Source of the DNA: Sycon ciliatum | Lineage: Eukaryota; Porifera; Calcarea; Leucosolenida; Sycettidae | DNA: 64,000 bases | Direction: 5' to 3' | NCBI RefSeq assembly: GCF_964019385.1 | Contig: NC_088655.1 | Coordinates: forward strand, 6,294,658-6,358,657 | Shown here: piece by piece, positions 1 to 11,500 of the stretch | Position numbering within the stretch: position 1 is the stretch's first letter | How the letters are laid out: every line of letters begins with the position of its first letter | Notes under the pieces: model-generated | Databases searched by the model: none | What the model was told of the DNA's origin: nothing | What the model saw: the letters and a program-made list of their open reading frames with translations, nothing else | Program-made: the position numbers and the translations under genes

Positions 1-397
1 CCCCGCAAACACATGATGCATGATCGCAACAGGGCAAATGAGAGACGGCATCTGATGTAAGATATTACGTGGGAGTACTGCTCCTTCCTCCTTTCCGCTC
101 TCAATAACGCGATTCGGCGATAGAGTGATGTCGCCGCTCTTCCCATGCCACCACTTGCCGACAGCACAACAGGCATGAACGTCGCATGCTCCACCTCTCT
201 CACTCTCTCTTCATAACATCGTCGCTTTTCTTTTTCATGGCGCCGATAGACAGTGGTGTGTGGTGCAGATCGATTTGAGCGTGCATGAGGATTAAAAACC
301 CGTATATCAAGTAAAGTACGCTCAAAACGACTGCCCCACAAACCACTGACCGCTACATCAAGCCGCGCATGCTCCTCCACAATAGCAGACCTGTATC
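1..397. other. No gene recognised
   Basis: I see no coding region, splice pattern or repeat that recurs in the window. The stretch adjoins the Gyp-1b gag scrap and may be further decayed element sequence, but nothing shows this. Confidence 0.4.
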
Positions 398-720
398 TCA
401 TTCTCTCTCCAGTGAGTGGCTGCAGCTGTGGCTCAATGGAGAAAACAGTTCTCTCATCGCTGTGAAGAATGAGTCAAACGACTCCTTCCGCTGCTGCTTC
501 CTGTTGCAAAAAGCAATCTGATCAAGGAGTGGGTTCCGCTGCGGTCCGATATACCCTTTGATGATCTCAGGAGCATCGGCATTGTGGGAGACGACAATCA
601 CATCTTCGAGCTTGAAACGCCAAATGCCCGCATCAAACGCCTGACGAAGAGCTGACACCCCAGTCTCATGACTTTGGCTGGTGAGCTGCTGAGACACATC
701 ATAGTCGTTCCAAAGGCGAG
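398..720 (-). pseudogene. Ty3/gypsy gag fragment (Gyp-1b)
   Basis: A roughly 90-codon minus-strand stretch matches the capsid-like part of the intact Gyp-1 gag. Shared blocks include VSALRQA, NADA, QRNPLLD and a QQR.E.FDAF/FDSFF motif. The same stretch recurs, longer, at 52070-52386. Gag proteins of this kind assemble the particle in which reverse transcription takes place. The fragment lacks the zinc knuckles and everything downstream, and its far end runs into unrelated sequence near 448. It is a truncated relic; the assignment rests on similarity to the two other copies in this window. Confidence 0.75.
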
Positions 721-794
721 CAGGGATGCAATTTCTGCACTGATCGGGAAACTTCCAGGTTCCGCCATCACGACAATTCTACAAATTCTACAAA

Positions 795-970
795 TTAAAC
801 AACTAGAAGAAACCTATGCTACACGATCGATTGTTTGAAAAAAAAGGCTACAGAATTCACGGACAACTACAGGCTGTCAAATATTCCGTACTCAGGTTAC
901 TAGTAGTTCACTGCGCCATGTTAGGTTTGGTAGACAAGAGACAAGTAGTGTATTGGTTGAAATACACGGA
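795..970 (-). mobile_element. Leader, PBS and LTR edge of Gyp-1b
   Basis: This block recurs almost unchanged at 57010-57185. It contains TTCACTGCGCCA, which in Gyp-1 lies directly inside the 5' LTR at 29041-29052 and reads TGGCGCAGTGAA on the minus strand as a likely primer-binding site. The sequence beyond it (from TGTTAGGTTTGG) differs from the Gyp-1 LTR, so this is a related but different LTR. It stops at about 970, where Fam-1 copy A begins inside the shared string CGGACAAGCG. Confidence 0.6.
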
Positions 971-3467
971 CAAGCGCCAACATGGCCGATCGACTCAGTC
1001 ATTTGCCAGTACGCACGCAGAGATCTGTTCGATGGTCAACAGGTTCAACCCTGTGCAGAAGTGGACTCGTGGGTAGAGAGGGTTTGGCTAGTAGAGCTTG
1101 ATGAGGCCACCCACGGATGCATTGGAACCTTCATTCCACTATTGACGAAGAGCCAGACACACAAGGCTAGCACTCCGGTACATCCGTGCCTAGACTACCA
1201 TGGCTTGAATAACCTGATCCAGTCCAGGCCCGGTACGGATGCGCCCGCATGTGCGGAGAAGATTCCTTAATGGCGGGAAGTCGGAGAGCGGTATGAGCTC
1301 GTTGACATACACGAGGCTTACCTGCAAGTGCATGTCGATCCTGCTTTTCAACGCTACCAGGCAGTCATGACAAGCTGTCCGTGATGACGTGAGTGTGTCT
1401 CGGGCTAGCAATTGCCCAGAAAGTTATGTTACACGGCCTTGGCCTGAGGTGGACAATTATGTTGATGATGTGCTGACGCCAGCATCGACACGAGAAGCAG
1501 TAGCTGCTGAACTGGCGCGCTACAGCCTGCCCACAAAGCCACCAGAGCTACTGTCTACTGCACGAGTCTTTGCATTGCAGCTGTCGACATCTGCTACCAG
1601 TGCCAGATGGTTGAGGCGAGATGGCATACATCTTGCATTTGAGCTTCCCCTGACAAAGCGAAGCGCCTTCCAGTGGACAAAACGACTGACCAGTCACTAC
1701 CCAGTATGCGCCTGCCCCAACCTGTTTGTTCGTACTTGAAGCATATGGCAAGCACAACTACTGGGAAGGACAATCCAGTTCTGTAAGGCAATGTACGGTG
1801 TGCCGAGGAAGTAGTTGAGCATATGGCATGTGGTGACACTGCGCGTGGAGTTTGGCGTGTGCCATCAACGTCTGACGGCAACTGGGCAATCTACTGCGAC
1901 GCGTCTGACCTGGCAACTGGCGTTGTGCTGAAACGCAAGGGAGACATCATTGAGGATGGCAAGTGGCTATGTGATGGCGACGACAGGAAATGCATCAACG
2001 TCGCAGAACTCGATGTGGCAATGCGTGGCCTGTCACTGGCTGTTGAGTGGGGCATGGAATCAATGCAGCTCATTACCGACTCCAAGGCTGTATTTGGATT
2101 GCTATGTGAAGTTGCCGAGAATGTATGCCGTGTTCGCGTAGTAGGCCTGCATTATGTGCTCATTGAACATCATTTACAAGTGGCAACTGACCTGATGGAG
2201 ACCAGACGACTAAACTGCACCCAACGCTAGCGCAGTTGACGATGCAACGGGACAAGCCATCACGCGCGATAAAGTACATCATGTGCAGAGAGCATCTCCC
2301 CAGCTGATGCCTGTACTGTCCGCCGTCAAGCTAGGCAAACGAGTCGAGGTAAAGCCATTCAACAGGATCAGAGACCAGCTTGTTATGGATGATGGAGAGT
2401 TATCTCGCCGCTTCAAGCTCCCGGCAGTCGGGAATGTGACCATGTCGATCATCCCAGAATCCCTGATACCACATGTAGTGGAAGAAGCGCATCGGATGTC
2501 CGAGCACGGTAGCGGGGCAGTGATGTACGAAATGGTGCGCGGCATCTGCTACTTCCCAGGTATGAACTTACCCTGCCAAGAATATTGCCGTGACTGGCAA
2601 GCGTGATGTGCAGCAAATGGACGCGGTGGAGCGACGGTGCCACCTACTGACCCAGATATCTTCAGTTGCCCTTCGAGTGTGCTGCAAGTTAACACACTAG
2701 AGCTTGGCGCAGACCGCAGCTGACAATACCACTGTGCACTCGTGTAAGCTGATGTTTTTAGCAAGCGGTTCGATTTAAAGCCACTACGCGACACGTTGCT
2801 GCTAGTCTTGCAAGAGCGCTGCATGACTAGTATCTGCTGCAGGTGGGGACCGCACGACAAGACTAGAATGGACAACGGGACTGATTTCCAGAATACTCTT
2901 GTCCAGGCCCTCCTCACACAGTTCGGCGTGGGTATGAAGCCGGGAGCAGTTCATCACCCACAGTTGCAAGGCGGCGTGGAGCGCATGAATCGGACTCTCA
3001 TCACGCTGATGAGGAAAGTACTAGATGAAGTATCGGACTGGAGGAGGGAGCTCGACCTCCTGCTGTTCTACTACTGTTCCCGGTCGTATTCTTCGACAAC
3101 AGTGTCGCCTATGCGTGCGATGTGAGCCTAGAAGCCCTGGTCATTAGTTCTGGAAGCGTGCCTGAGCGCCCTTGTGGTGAGCGAGTGGGTTAACAAGCTG
3201 AATGGATCGGCTGCCCATGTACGCGATGTTGTGGAGAGAGAGTTGTCTGCATCGAGCTCTCCACAACCACGCAGCAGCAAACAGTCGACCTACATTCTCG
3301 GTGATACAGTACTGTTCGAACGCCCCGGGTGTCACCAGAAGCTGCTCCCGCCATTTGAGCCTGGCTGGAAAGTGGAGAAGAGTGTGTCACCATCAACCGT
3401 TGTGATCAGCCATGTCAATGGCGCAGAGACAGTGGTCAACCTTGACTGCTGAAGCTAGACTGAGCTC
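971..3467 (+). pseudogene. Fam-1 copy A: degenerate gypsy-like pol
   Basis: Remnants of a full pol are readable in broken frames. The reverse transcriptase begins with GWLVELD-like and CLDYHGLN blocks and VDIHEAYLQVHVD, and keeps a YVDD catalytic box at 1458-1469. RNase H at 1823-2230 shows YCDAS, an ELD block and ITDSKA, the expected acidic residues. The integrase has a Cys/His-type N-terminus near 2480-2610, then DNGTDF and GGVERMNRTL at 2870-3000, and a C-terminal GDTVLFERPG block at 3300. The protein is broken by a TAA after the first RT block (1268), a frameshift before YVDD, a TAG after RNase H and a stop after the integrase core. The same breaks occur in copies B and C. Its 3' end is cut at 3467, where Gyp-2 starts. 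Confidence 0.8.
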
Positions 3468-4006
3468 GCGCATTTGGAGGAAATGGGCATCATCGTCCGG
3501 GAAACAGGTCACTCTGACTGGTGCCGGTACGTAAACCTAATGGTCGCGTACGGATCTGCGGAATGGAGCGGCAATGTGAAGCGCGAGCACTTTCCTCTTC
3601 CGACAGTTGAGAACACCCTGGCTAGGCTCGCCGGCTCTACTGTCTTTTGCACACTGGATGCCAACATCGGCTTCCCCTCACGGAGTCTGGATCGAAGCTG
3701 ACCACGTTCATCACGCCTGTGGGTCGGTTACAAATCCTCCGGATGCCATTCTGTATAACCTCTGCACTGGAGATCTTCCAGCGACGTCTGCAGGATTTCT
3801 TGTCCCACGTCAAAGTTTATGAGGTATTCATGAACGATTTTCTGGTCCACGCCACTAACGAAGCTGAACACGACCACCGGCTGGACACAACGCGCCAGGT
3901 CCTTGCCGACGCCGACATCACTCTAAATCCCGACAAATGCTACCTCAAGCAGTCGTCAGTCAAGGACCTGGGACACATCATCAGCGGGTCCGGTGTGAAA
4001 CCCGCC
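3468..4006 (+). pseudogene. Gyp-2 copy 1: reverse transcriptase, first half
   Basis: Ty3/gypsy RT motifs occur in order: LEEMGIIV..., VKREHFPLPTVE, FCTLDAN, LTTFITPVGR and a catalytic loop at about 3828 reading FMNDFLV. The usual first aspartate of the YxDD pair is asparagine, so the site is dead. A frameshift near 3665 and another near the start add to the damage. The reading frame is cut after LGHIISGSGVKP by the LTR at 4007 and resumes at 4663 with DPSKVSAIEE. This is the pol of the element whose 3' LTR lies at 8059-8273. Confidence 0.85.
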
Positions 4007-4662
4007 TGTTACAGCCGTGGTGTTACAGACACTTGCACACGAATTCAAAATTATTGTATTTGCTTGTTCGAATTAATTTGTATTTTGTTTCACTCACTTG
4101 TCACTTTTCCCGAGTTGATCACGTACCTGCGTGCTCCACTCTGCTGCAGTTAGAGGCAGCTACTCTACATGCAGTCGAGTCGATTCTATTGTGTATCTGC
4201 ATGTCTCCTTGACAATATCTGTCCAGCTATAAGTAATTAGAATAAAATTCCTTCTCTCTTCTCTCTCTCTTCTTCTCTTCGATTTATTTATTTTCGCTTT
4301 TCTCAGTTATTTTTGTTTTGTTTGTATTTTATACTAGTTTCGGTACACTATCGCTCTATCTGCATCATGCCATGCAGTTTATTGATGTCGTCACTTCTTA
4401 GGGCGCCGTGCCTGCATCTTTGGGGTGCAGTGCATGCACCGGATGCGCAGTGACCTCTACGATGTATGTCAGAGCTAGGCATCTCTTTTGGCTTCATGTT
4501 TCCTTTTGCGCTGCCAGCTTTTCTGCTTGAGGCTACATGTACACGTGTCGCTCTTTGCTTTTCAAGACTCTTGCAGATTCAGTTTTTTTTCAATTGGTAA
4601 AGAACAAGAACAAGTCATGGTTGGAAGGAAATCTTGTCTACCATGGCCAGAGGGCCGCAACA
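4007..4662 (+). mobile_element. Solo LTR of BEL-b
   Basis: This 656-bp segment begins TGTTACAG and ends GCAACA and is nearly identical to 42652-43304, which follows the BEL-b pol and its purine tract. Removing it restores the Gyp-2 reading frame between codons for GVKP and DPSK. The flanks CCGCC (4002-4006) and CCGAC (4663-4667) look like a 5-bp target-site duplication with one change. No internal BEL sequence remains, as expected after recombination between two LTRs. Confidence 0.85.
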
Positions 4663-4965
4663 CCGACCCCAGCAAAGTTTCCGCCATTGAAGAACTCAAG
4701 GAGCCTATCAATGTTCCTGAGCTCCACCGTGCCTTGGGTCTGTTCACATACGTCGCCAGATTCATCCCGGAATTGGCTACGATCTCAGCGCCCCTACGTC
4801 AGCTCCCGTACACCGACACTAAATGGTTCCGGGACTCCCCGCAGCAGGACGCATTCCGTCGGCTGAAAGAGCTCGCCGTTTCAGCCCTGTGCTTAGTGCA
4901 CTATAATCCTAAGCATCTCATCATGGTCATTGCAGATGCCAGCAGCTATGGCATTGGTGGTGTTC
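4663..4965 (+). pseudogene. Gyp-2 copy 1: RT thumb and start of RNase H
   Basis: The frame reads DPSKVSAIEEL, ELHRALGLFTYVARFIPEL, SAPLRQL and then the RNase H start with ADASSYGIGG, including the first catalytic aspartate. These are the connection and RNase H blocks of Ty3/gypsy pol. The frame is cut at 4965 by a DNA transposon and continues at 5869. The matching stretch of copy 2 is 43305-43600. Confidence 0.85.
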
Positions 4966-5072
4966 CAGGCCCGTAGCAGCCCCATTTGGGTTGGTCCGCA
5001 AGATACGACTTCGATGCTCCCCCCCCCCCCCCCCCCCCCCCGAGCCCATACTCATACATGTACATAGTACAT

Positions 5073-5113
5073 GCACGTACAATCATGTACAAAATGTACA
5101 TGATTGTACGTGC
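5073..5113. repeat. 18-bp perfect inverted repeat, 5-nt loop
   Basis: The arms 5073-5090 and 5096-5113 are exact reverse complements around the loop AAAAT. The repeat lies inside the hAT-like insert, in a GTACATG-rich stretch. Confidence 0.9.
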
Positions 5114-5549
5114 ACACACTTGAGAGGGACGAAAAGCGTTTCTTCTGTAACTCTGAGTTTCACGGTTTTAACCGATCATCAGACAGCAACTTGACTACAA
5201 TTTTCAGAAGATAAGATTGATATAGGCTGCAAGCTTGGATCATAGCGCGAAGATTGTACGTGTATGTACGATGTACATGTACATGCATGTTATCGTGACC
5301 ATGCAGGGTGGCATAGGACGAGAAAAGGAAGAAGGACGTTCGGCATGAGTCAGGAAAAAGGGCATCAGCATGTTGTATCCGTCCAAACAGAACTTGTTGA
5401 AGATTATGAAGGCATAGCTACCGTATCTAAATGCTTGTGATAAAAGAACCAAAATGGACCTTTGGAGGAGGAGAAAGGATATTGCAATGGAATATCTTTC
5501 GTACAAACCCTATCTAGAAAGAATTGGAGGAAGAAAAGAATCAATACAA

Positions 5550-5598
5550 TTCTACACTGTACTTCCTGAAATGTCATTTCAGGAAGTACAGTGTAGAA
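5550..5598. repeat. 24-bp perfect inverted repeat, 1-nt centre
   Basis: The arms 5550-5573 and 5575-5598 are exact reverse complements around a single T. This makes a 49-bp near-continuous palindrome inside the hAT-like insert. Confidence 0.92.
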
Positions 5599-5868
5599 AC
5601 ATTCACGGGCATGACTGTCCACATGACCTTCAGCAGGGTCATACTCCTGATGACATGTAGGTCTACTACCGGCACTACTATTTCTACTCTAGCTACTACC
5701 TCTATACTACTTATTGCACACATCCCCTTCAATGGTACCGAGTGGACATCCTGAGCTGTACTGCATGCTCACATCTGTGAGCTCCCTTTTTTTTTTTTTT
5801 TTTTTTTTTTTTGGCCGAATATTGGTCCGGCAGCTGCCGGACCTGCCGGACCGCCTGCTACGGCCCTG

Positions 5869-6951
5869 TGTTCTTCTGCAGAAGCACGATGGTGACTGGC
5901 ACCCAGTGGCCTAGACTTCCCATTCCCTGACCAAGACGGAACAAGGCTATGCGCAGATAGAAAAGGAATGCCTCGCAGCGGTGTGGACGTGCGAAAGGTT
6001 AGACCAGTACCTCTTCGGCGCTCCCTGGTTCATCGTGCAGACGGACCACAAGCCGCTAGTGCCGCTGATCAACACCAGAGACCTGGACAAGCTTCGCATC
6101 TGATGCCAACGAATGTTGCTCGGCTTCCTCCGGTACGAAGTCCATGCCATACACGTTCCCGGCAAGGATCTGGTGATGGCTGACACGCTTTCACGAGCAC
6201 CAGCATCGGCTTCAGTTCACAATGTTCTGCAAGACGACATAGGCATGGTTTTATCAACTACTGCCGAAGATCTCACAAGTCCGTCCGTTCTCGCTGACCT
6301 AGCCAAGGCTTCCGTGTTATCCAGTGTGATGCGCTACGTGATCCATGGCTGGCCTGTTACCATTCCTGACGACTTCAAGCCGTTCCATCTGGAGCGAAGC
6401 CAGTTGTCTCACATGCAGGGTGTCCTGTGCCACGGCTTTCGCCTGGTTGTTCCGTCCGTGCTACAGCCTAAGATCCTCCAGAAGCTGCACGATGGTCACC
6501 AAGGTGTCACAAAGAGTAAAGCCCGTGACCGCTTCTCGTCTTGGTGGCCAGATATCTCTGCCGACATCGAAGCGTACGTCGCCAAGTGCACTACCTGTAT
6601 CAAGCAGCTCCATCAGTCTTCAGAGCCACTCCAGACAACTCCGTTCCCCGAGCGTCCGTGGCAGAGTATCGCATCGGATCTCTGTGATGTCGACGGCCAC
6701 CAGTACCTGATCACCGTCGACTCTTCCTCCTGTTAAATTGATGTCGCTTGTTTCTCGTCGACTACATCACGAGCCGTCATTACTCTATCCGGACATCTTC
6801 GTTAGCGATAACGGGCCACAGTTTGCTTTCGACGCTTTTGCACAGTTTATGTTGTCGTGCAACATCACGCATCGGACCAGCAGCCCAAAGCATCCTCAAA
6901 GCAACGGCAAAGCAGAACGCGGCGTGCAGACTGCCTAACGACTCATCCCTG
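5869..6951 (+). pseudogene. Gyp-2 copy 1: RNase H and integrase core
   Basis: RNase H continues with EKECLAAVW and [10 protein letters not shown], then the tether with VPGKDLVMADTLSRAP. The integrase follows: an HHCC finger (LHDGHQG ... CTTC, about 6487-6600), the first catalytic aspartate in ASDLCDVDG, then VSDNGPQF (about 6805) and SNGKAERGVQT (about 6900) with the second aspartate and the glutamate. There are stops near 5913 and 6102, and a short deletion plus frameshift around 6735 removes part of the core between the first two acidic residues. The frame is cut at 6951 by an LTR-like insert and resumes at 7389. Confidence 0.85.
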
Positions 6952-7388
6952 TGTTGTACATGTGGCTGCGCTTGTGTCACTTCGTTGTACATGTGGTTGC
7001 ACGTGTAGCTCTTTGTCGTTCATGTGGCTGCTTTTGTGTCTCTTTCTTGTACATGCTGCTGAGTCGTGGTACATGCTGCTGCGCTGTTTTCGACTCCTGC
7101 GTACATGCGGCTGCACCGTCTTCTGTCCCCGTTGGTACACACTTGCTTGTCTTGTCCCCGTTGTACGCCTTCACTATAATATATTCTGTTGTTTCGTCTT
7201 GTCTCAGTGTCAGTCGTCCGTCGTTCGTTGTCAGTGTTAGTTGGCTGATAATAATTATGAGTTCTCCAGTCGCCTTGTGAAATGAAGTCAGAGAAAACGC
7301 TCTCTAACAATTTGTACTGTTCTTGTGTTGTGTGGCGTGGCGAGGAGCGTAGAGGCAGTTCGTTCGCGGTTCCAAACCCGTGACGATA
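6952..7388. mobile_element. LTR-like insertion in Gyp-2 integrase
   Basis: This 437-bp piece separates two adjoining parts of the integrase and is flanked by CCTG (6948-6951 and 7389-7392). It begins TGTTGTAC but ends ACGATA rather than CA, so a solo LTR is likely but not certain. Its first 160 bases carry about six degenerate copies of a GTACATGTGGCTG-like unit, and a TATAATATA string lies near 7176. No coding capacity was recognised. Confidence 0.55.
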
Positions 7389-7888
7389 CCTGTGCCAGGT
7401 GATCTACAGCAGTCTCTCTTAGCCTATCGCTCTACACCCCTGGCCAACGGCTTTTCGCCCGCCGAACATTTATACGGCCGCAGGCTCCGCACCAATCTTC
7501 CGTGCCCACCTGATCTCCTGCAACCATTCTGGCCAGACATCACCGCTCTCCGGACCAAGGAGCAGGAGGCTAAGCATCGCCAAGAAGATCACTTTGATCA
7601 ATGCTTAGCAGCCAAGTCGCTCTCCCCTCTGCCATTGGGAGCAAAAGTGTGGGTCGACGACAAGCGCAAGGGTACAGTGGTTGAGCAACTCACCGATCGC
7701 TCCTACAACATTGCCACCTCATCCGGTCTTCTGTGAAGTTGGTTCTGCCAGTGACTCCTCCCGGACCGGTGTCAGCAGTACCACCGGCCGCGCTAGTCCC
7801 GCATCAACAGCCTGCGTCTACGTCACAGCCAACTCTCCGTGCTCGCAACAACATCCAGCCACCGCAGAGATTGATCGGTACCATGTAA
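7389..7888 (+). pseudogene. Gyp-2 copy 1: integrase C-terminus
   Basis: The sequence reads LLAYRSTPLANG, EHLYGRRLRTNLPCPPDLL and later GAKVWVDDKRKGTVVEQ and DRSYNIAT, the C-terminal integrase part of this gypsy lineage. Gyp-3 has equivalent blocks at 56010-56300. A frameshift at about 7730 moves the last 50 codons into another frame ending at TAA 7886-7888. The same tail recurs at 47458-47645. The C-terminal domain binds DNA and helps choose the insertion site. Confidence 0.8.
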
Positions 7889-8033
7889 CTCTCTCTGGCG
7901 TCATGCTATTGCTAGCCCGCACATTGAATAGTTCTGTTCTATGTGATTGGCTATGTACAACCCTTACATGTATCTGTCTTGCCGTTGCTCAATAACAGTT
8001 TCTTTCCCAGCTGTTGTGTTTTTCTCTTTTTCA

Positions 8034-8273
8034 CATTTTGAAAAAAGGGGGAGTCCTATGTCCTATCCTGTATCATGTTATCCTTTCACCCATTCACGGC
8101 ATAGTCCTTCCCCATGTCTGTCGACATGTATACATGGTACGTGACCTCGCACTATCCCCGTGCTACGCACAATACCATACTCTGCTGGGCATGGCCTCCC
8201 TGACTCTTCACTATATCTACACTCATCTGTCTGTAAAATAAACCACTTCCTTATGTCCGTACATAACACAACA
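8034..8273 (+). mobile_element. Gyp-2 polypurine tract and 3' LTR
   Basis: A purine run (8039-8053) primes plus-strand synthesis. The LTR is taken as 8059-8273, starting TGTCCTATCCTG and ending CACAACA, with an AATAAA signal near 8236. It matches the 218-bp LTRs at 12874-13091 and 35243-35460, which precede Gyp-2 gag genes. This links the pol at 3468-7888 to those gags. Confidence 0.8.
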
Positions 8274-8587
8274 GTTTGCATGACCTCAGATTGCCTTGTG
8301 CACATTTCCCGTACGGTAGAGTTTATTTATGCACCCCCGTATTTGTATACGTCTCCCAGGTTCAGTGTACCTGCTCATAAACGTCCCTTAGCGGACTGTA
8401 CCGTATCTATCAATTTCCATAAACACATCTGTCTCTCCTTATTGCTTTTTCCTTCTCTTTCTCTTTCTCTTGGCTCGTTTCCTTTGGCATTCATACAACA
8501 CTTTTCTTGCTCCTCAATTAATTAAGACTACAGTGCAAATCTATCAAGCACGCCAAAATTTCATACGGAATCGACCGACAGACACTA
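8274..8587 (+). other. Upstream part of Fam-1 copy B, non-coding
   Basis: This 310-bp stretch recurs at 47755-48060 directly before Fam-1 copy C, so it belongs to the duplicated block. It has a pyrimidine-rich part (8445-8475) and no credible coding. It may be leader or LTR sequence of Fam-1, but no matching downstream LTR was seen. Confidence 0.5.
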
Positions 8588-11500
8588 GTGGTGGCCCTGG
8601 ATGGCAACCCTGTTGAGATCCTAGTTGAAACAGACCTCCAGCTTCACTGTCAGGATGGACCTGTGTCTCTTCCACGCGTGCATGTGAAATCAAGTGTTGT
8701 CAATTCACTCGTAGCTGTTGGCGCATATGTACATCTCTGCGCAGACCTAATTGCTGGCATCGACGAAGCAGGTGAGTTAAACCCTGCTAAGTTTGGCCCG
8801 GGCACAGCAACTTCTGGCATCACAGGAACAACCGTGTGTGCCGGCGAACACCCCTTATGTCATGTGACCGTTACGAAGGATGATATAGGGGTAATGCTGG
8901 AAGCCGACAACGGTCTAATCCGGTGGGATGAAGACACCGAGCAGTGGCGCTGGAAGGACGGACGGACAAGCGTCAACATGGCCGATCGGCTCAGTCATTT
9001 GCCAGTACGCACGCAGAGATCTGTTCGATGGTCTACAGGCTCAATTCTGTGCAGAAGTGGACTCGTGGGTAGATAAAGGTTGGCTAGTAGAGCTTGATGA
9101 TGCCACCCACGGATGCGTTGGAGCCTTCATTCCACTATTGACGAAGAGCCAGACACACAAGGCTAACACTCCAGTACGTCCGTGCCTAGACTACCATGGC
9201 CTGAATATCCTGATCCAGTCCAGGCCCGGTACGGACGCGCCCGCATGTACGGAGAAGATTCGTTAATGGCGGAAAGTCAGAGAGCGGTATGAGCTCGTCG
9301 ACATACACGAGGCTTACCTGCAAGTGCACATCGATCCTGCTTTTCAACACTAACAGGCAGTCGTGACAAGCTGTCCGTGATGACGCGAGTGTGCCTTGGG
9401 CTAGCAATTGCCCAGAAAGTTATGTTACACGGCCTTGGCCTGAGGTGGAAAATTATGTTGATGATGTGCTGACGCCAGCATCGACACGAGAAGCAGTAGC
9501 TGCTGAACTGGCGCGCTACAGCCTGCCCACAAAGCCACCAGAGCTACTGTCTACTGCACGAGTCTTTGCATTGCAGCTGTCGACATCTGCTACCAGAGCC
9601 AGATGGTTGAGGCGAGATGGCATACATCTTGCATTTGAGCTTCTCCTGACAAAGGGAAGCGCCTTCCAGTGGACCGGACGACTGACCAGTCACTACCCAG
9701 TATGCGCCTGGCCCCAACCCGTTTGTTCGTACTTGAAGCATATGGCAAGCACAACTACTGGGAAGGATGATCCACTTCTGTAAGGCAATGTACGGTGTGC
9801 CAAGGAAGTAGTTGAGCATATGGCATGTGGTGATCCTGCACGTGGAGTTTGGCGTGTGCTATCAACGTCTGACGGCAACTGGGCAGTCTACTGCGATGCG
9901 TCTGACCTGGCAACTGGTGTTGTGCTGAAACGCAATGGAGATATCACTGAGGATGGCAAGTGGCTATGTGATGGCGACGACAGGAAATGCATCAACGTCA
10001 CAGAACTCGATGTGGCAACGCGTGGCTTGTCACTGGCTGTTGAATGGGGCATGGAATCAATGCAGCTCATTACCGACTCCAAGGCTGCATTTGGATTGCT
10101 ATGTGAAGTTGCCGAGAATGTATGCCGTGTTCGCGTAGTAGGCCTGCATAATGTGCTCATTGAACATCATTTACAAGTGACAACTGACCTGATGGAGACC
10201 AGACGACTAAACTGCACCCAACGCTAGCGCAGTTTACGATGCAACGGGACAAGCCATCACGCGCGATAAAGTACATCATGTGCAGAGAGCATCTCCCCAG
10301 CTGATGCCTGTACTGTCCGCCGTCAAGCTAGGCAAACGAGTCGAGGTAAAGCCATTCAACAGGATCAGAGACCCGCTTTGTTATGGATGATGGAGAGTTA
10401 TTTCGCAGCTTCAAGCTCCTGGCAGTCGGGAATGTGACCATGTCGATCATCCCAGAATCCCTGATACCACGTGTAGTGGAAGAAGCGCATTATATGTCCG
10501 AGCACGGTAGCTGGACAGTGATGTACGAAATTTTGCGCGGCATCTGTTACTTCCCAGGTATGAACTTACGCTGCCAAGAATATTGCCATGACTGGCAAGC
10601 GTGCTGTGCACCAAATGGACGCGGTGGAGCGACGGTGCCACCTACTGACCCAGATATCTTCAGTCGCCCTTCGAGTGTGCTGCAAGTTGACACACTAGAG
10701 CTTGGCGCAGACCGCAGCTGACAATACCACTGTGCACTCGTGTAAGCTGATGTATTTAGCAAGCGGGTCGATGTAAAGCCACTACGCGACACGTTGCTGC
10801 TAGTCGTGCAGGAGCGCTGCATGACTAGTATCTGCTGCAGGTGGGGATCGCCCGACAAGACTAGAATGGACAACGGGACTGAGTTCCAGAATACTCTTGT
10901 CCAGGCCCTCCTCACCCAGTTCGGCGTGCGTGTGAAGACGGGAGCAGTTCATCACCCACAGTTGCAAGGCGGCGTGGAGCGCATGAATCGGACTCTCATA
11001 ACGCTGATGAGGAAAGTACTAGATAAAGTATCGGACTGGAGGAGGGAGCTCGACCTCCTGCTGTTCTACTACTGTTCCCGGTCGTATTCTTTGACAACAG
11101 TGTCGCCTATGTGCGCAATGTGAGCCTAGAAGCCCCGGTCATTAGTTTTGGAAGCGTGCCTGGGCGCCCCTGGGGTGAGCGAGTGGGTTAACAAGCTGAA
11201 TGGATCGGCTGCCCATGTACGCGATGTTGTGGAGAGAGAGTTGTCTGCATCGAGCCCTCCACAACCACGCAGCAGCAAACAGTCAACCTACATTCTCGGT
11301 GATACAGTACTGTTCGAACGCCCCGGGTGTCACCAGAAGCTGCTCCCGCCATTTGAGCCTGGCTGGAAAGTGGAGAAGAGTGTGTCAACATCAACCGTTG
11401 TGATCAGCCATGTCAATGGCGCAGAGACAGTGGTCAACCTTGACTGCTGAAGCTAGACTGAGCTCCTGTAATACCGAACACTGAGGATGTAAAGGGAGGG

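Larger units (their letters stand above)
4966..5868. mobile_element. hAT-like non-autonomous DNA transposon
   Basis: The insert has terminal inverted repeats: CAGGCCCGTAGCAG at the left, and the right end reads CAGGGCCGTAGCAG in reverse complement, 13 of 14 matching. TGTTC is repeated on both sides (4961-4965 and 5869-5873). The uninterrupted sequence is seen in Gyp-2 copy 2 near 43594-43606. CAGGGNCGTAGC-type termini are typical of hAT elements, but those normally make 8-bp duplications, so the superfamily is tentative. Inside there are no transposase motifs, only a poly-C run (5020-5041), a poly-T run (5788-5812) and two strong palindromes. Confidence 0.75.

Noticed and set aside
8274-8587. 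5' LTR of Fam-1 upstream of copy B
   Set aside because: It does not match the Fam-1 3' tail at 11720 or 51205, so calling it an LTR is not supported.
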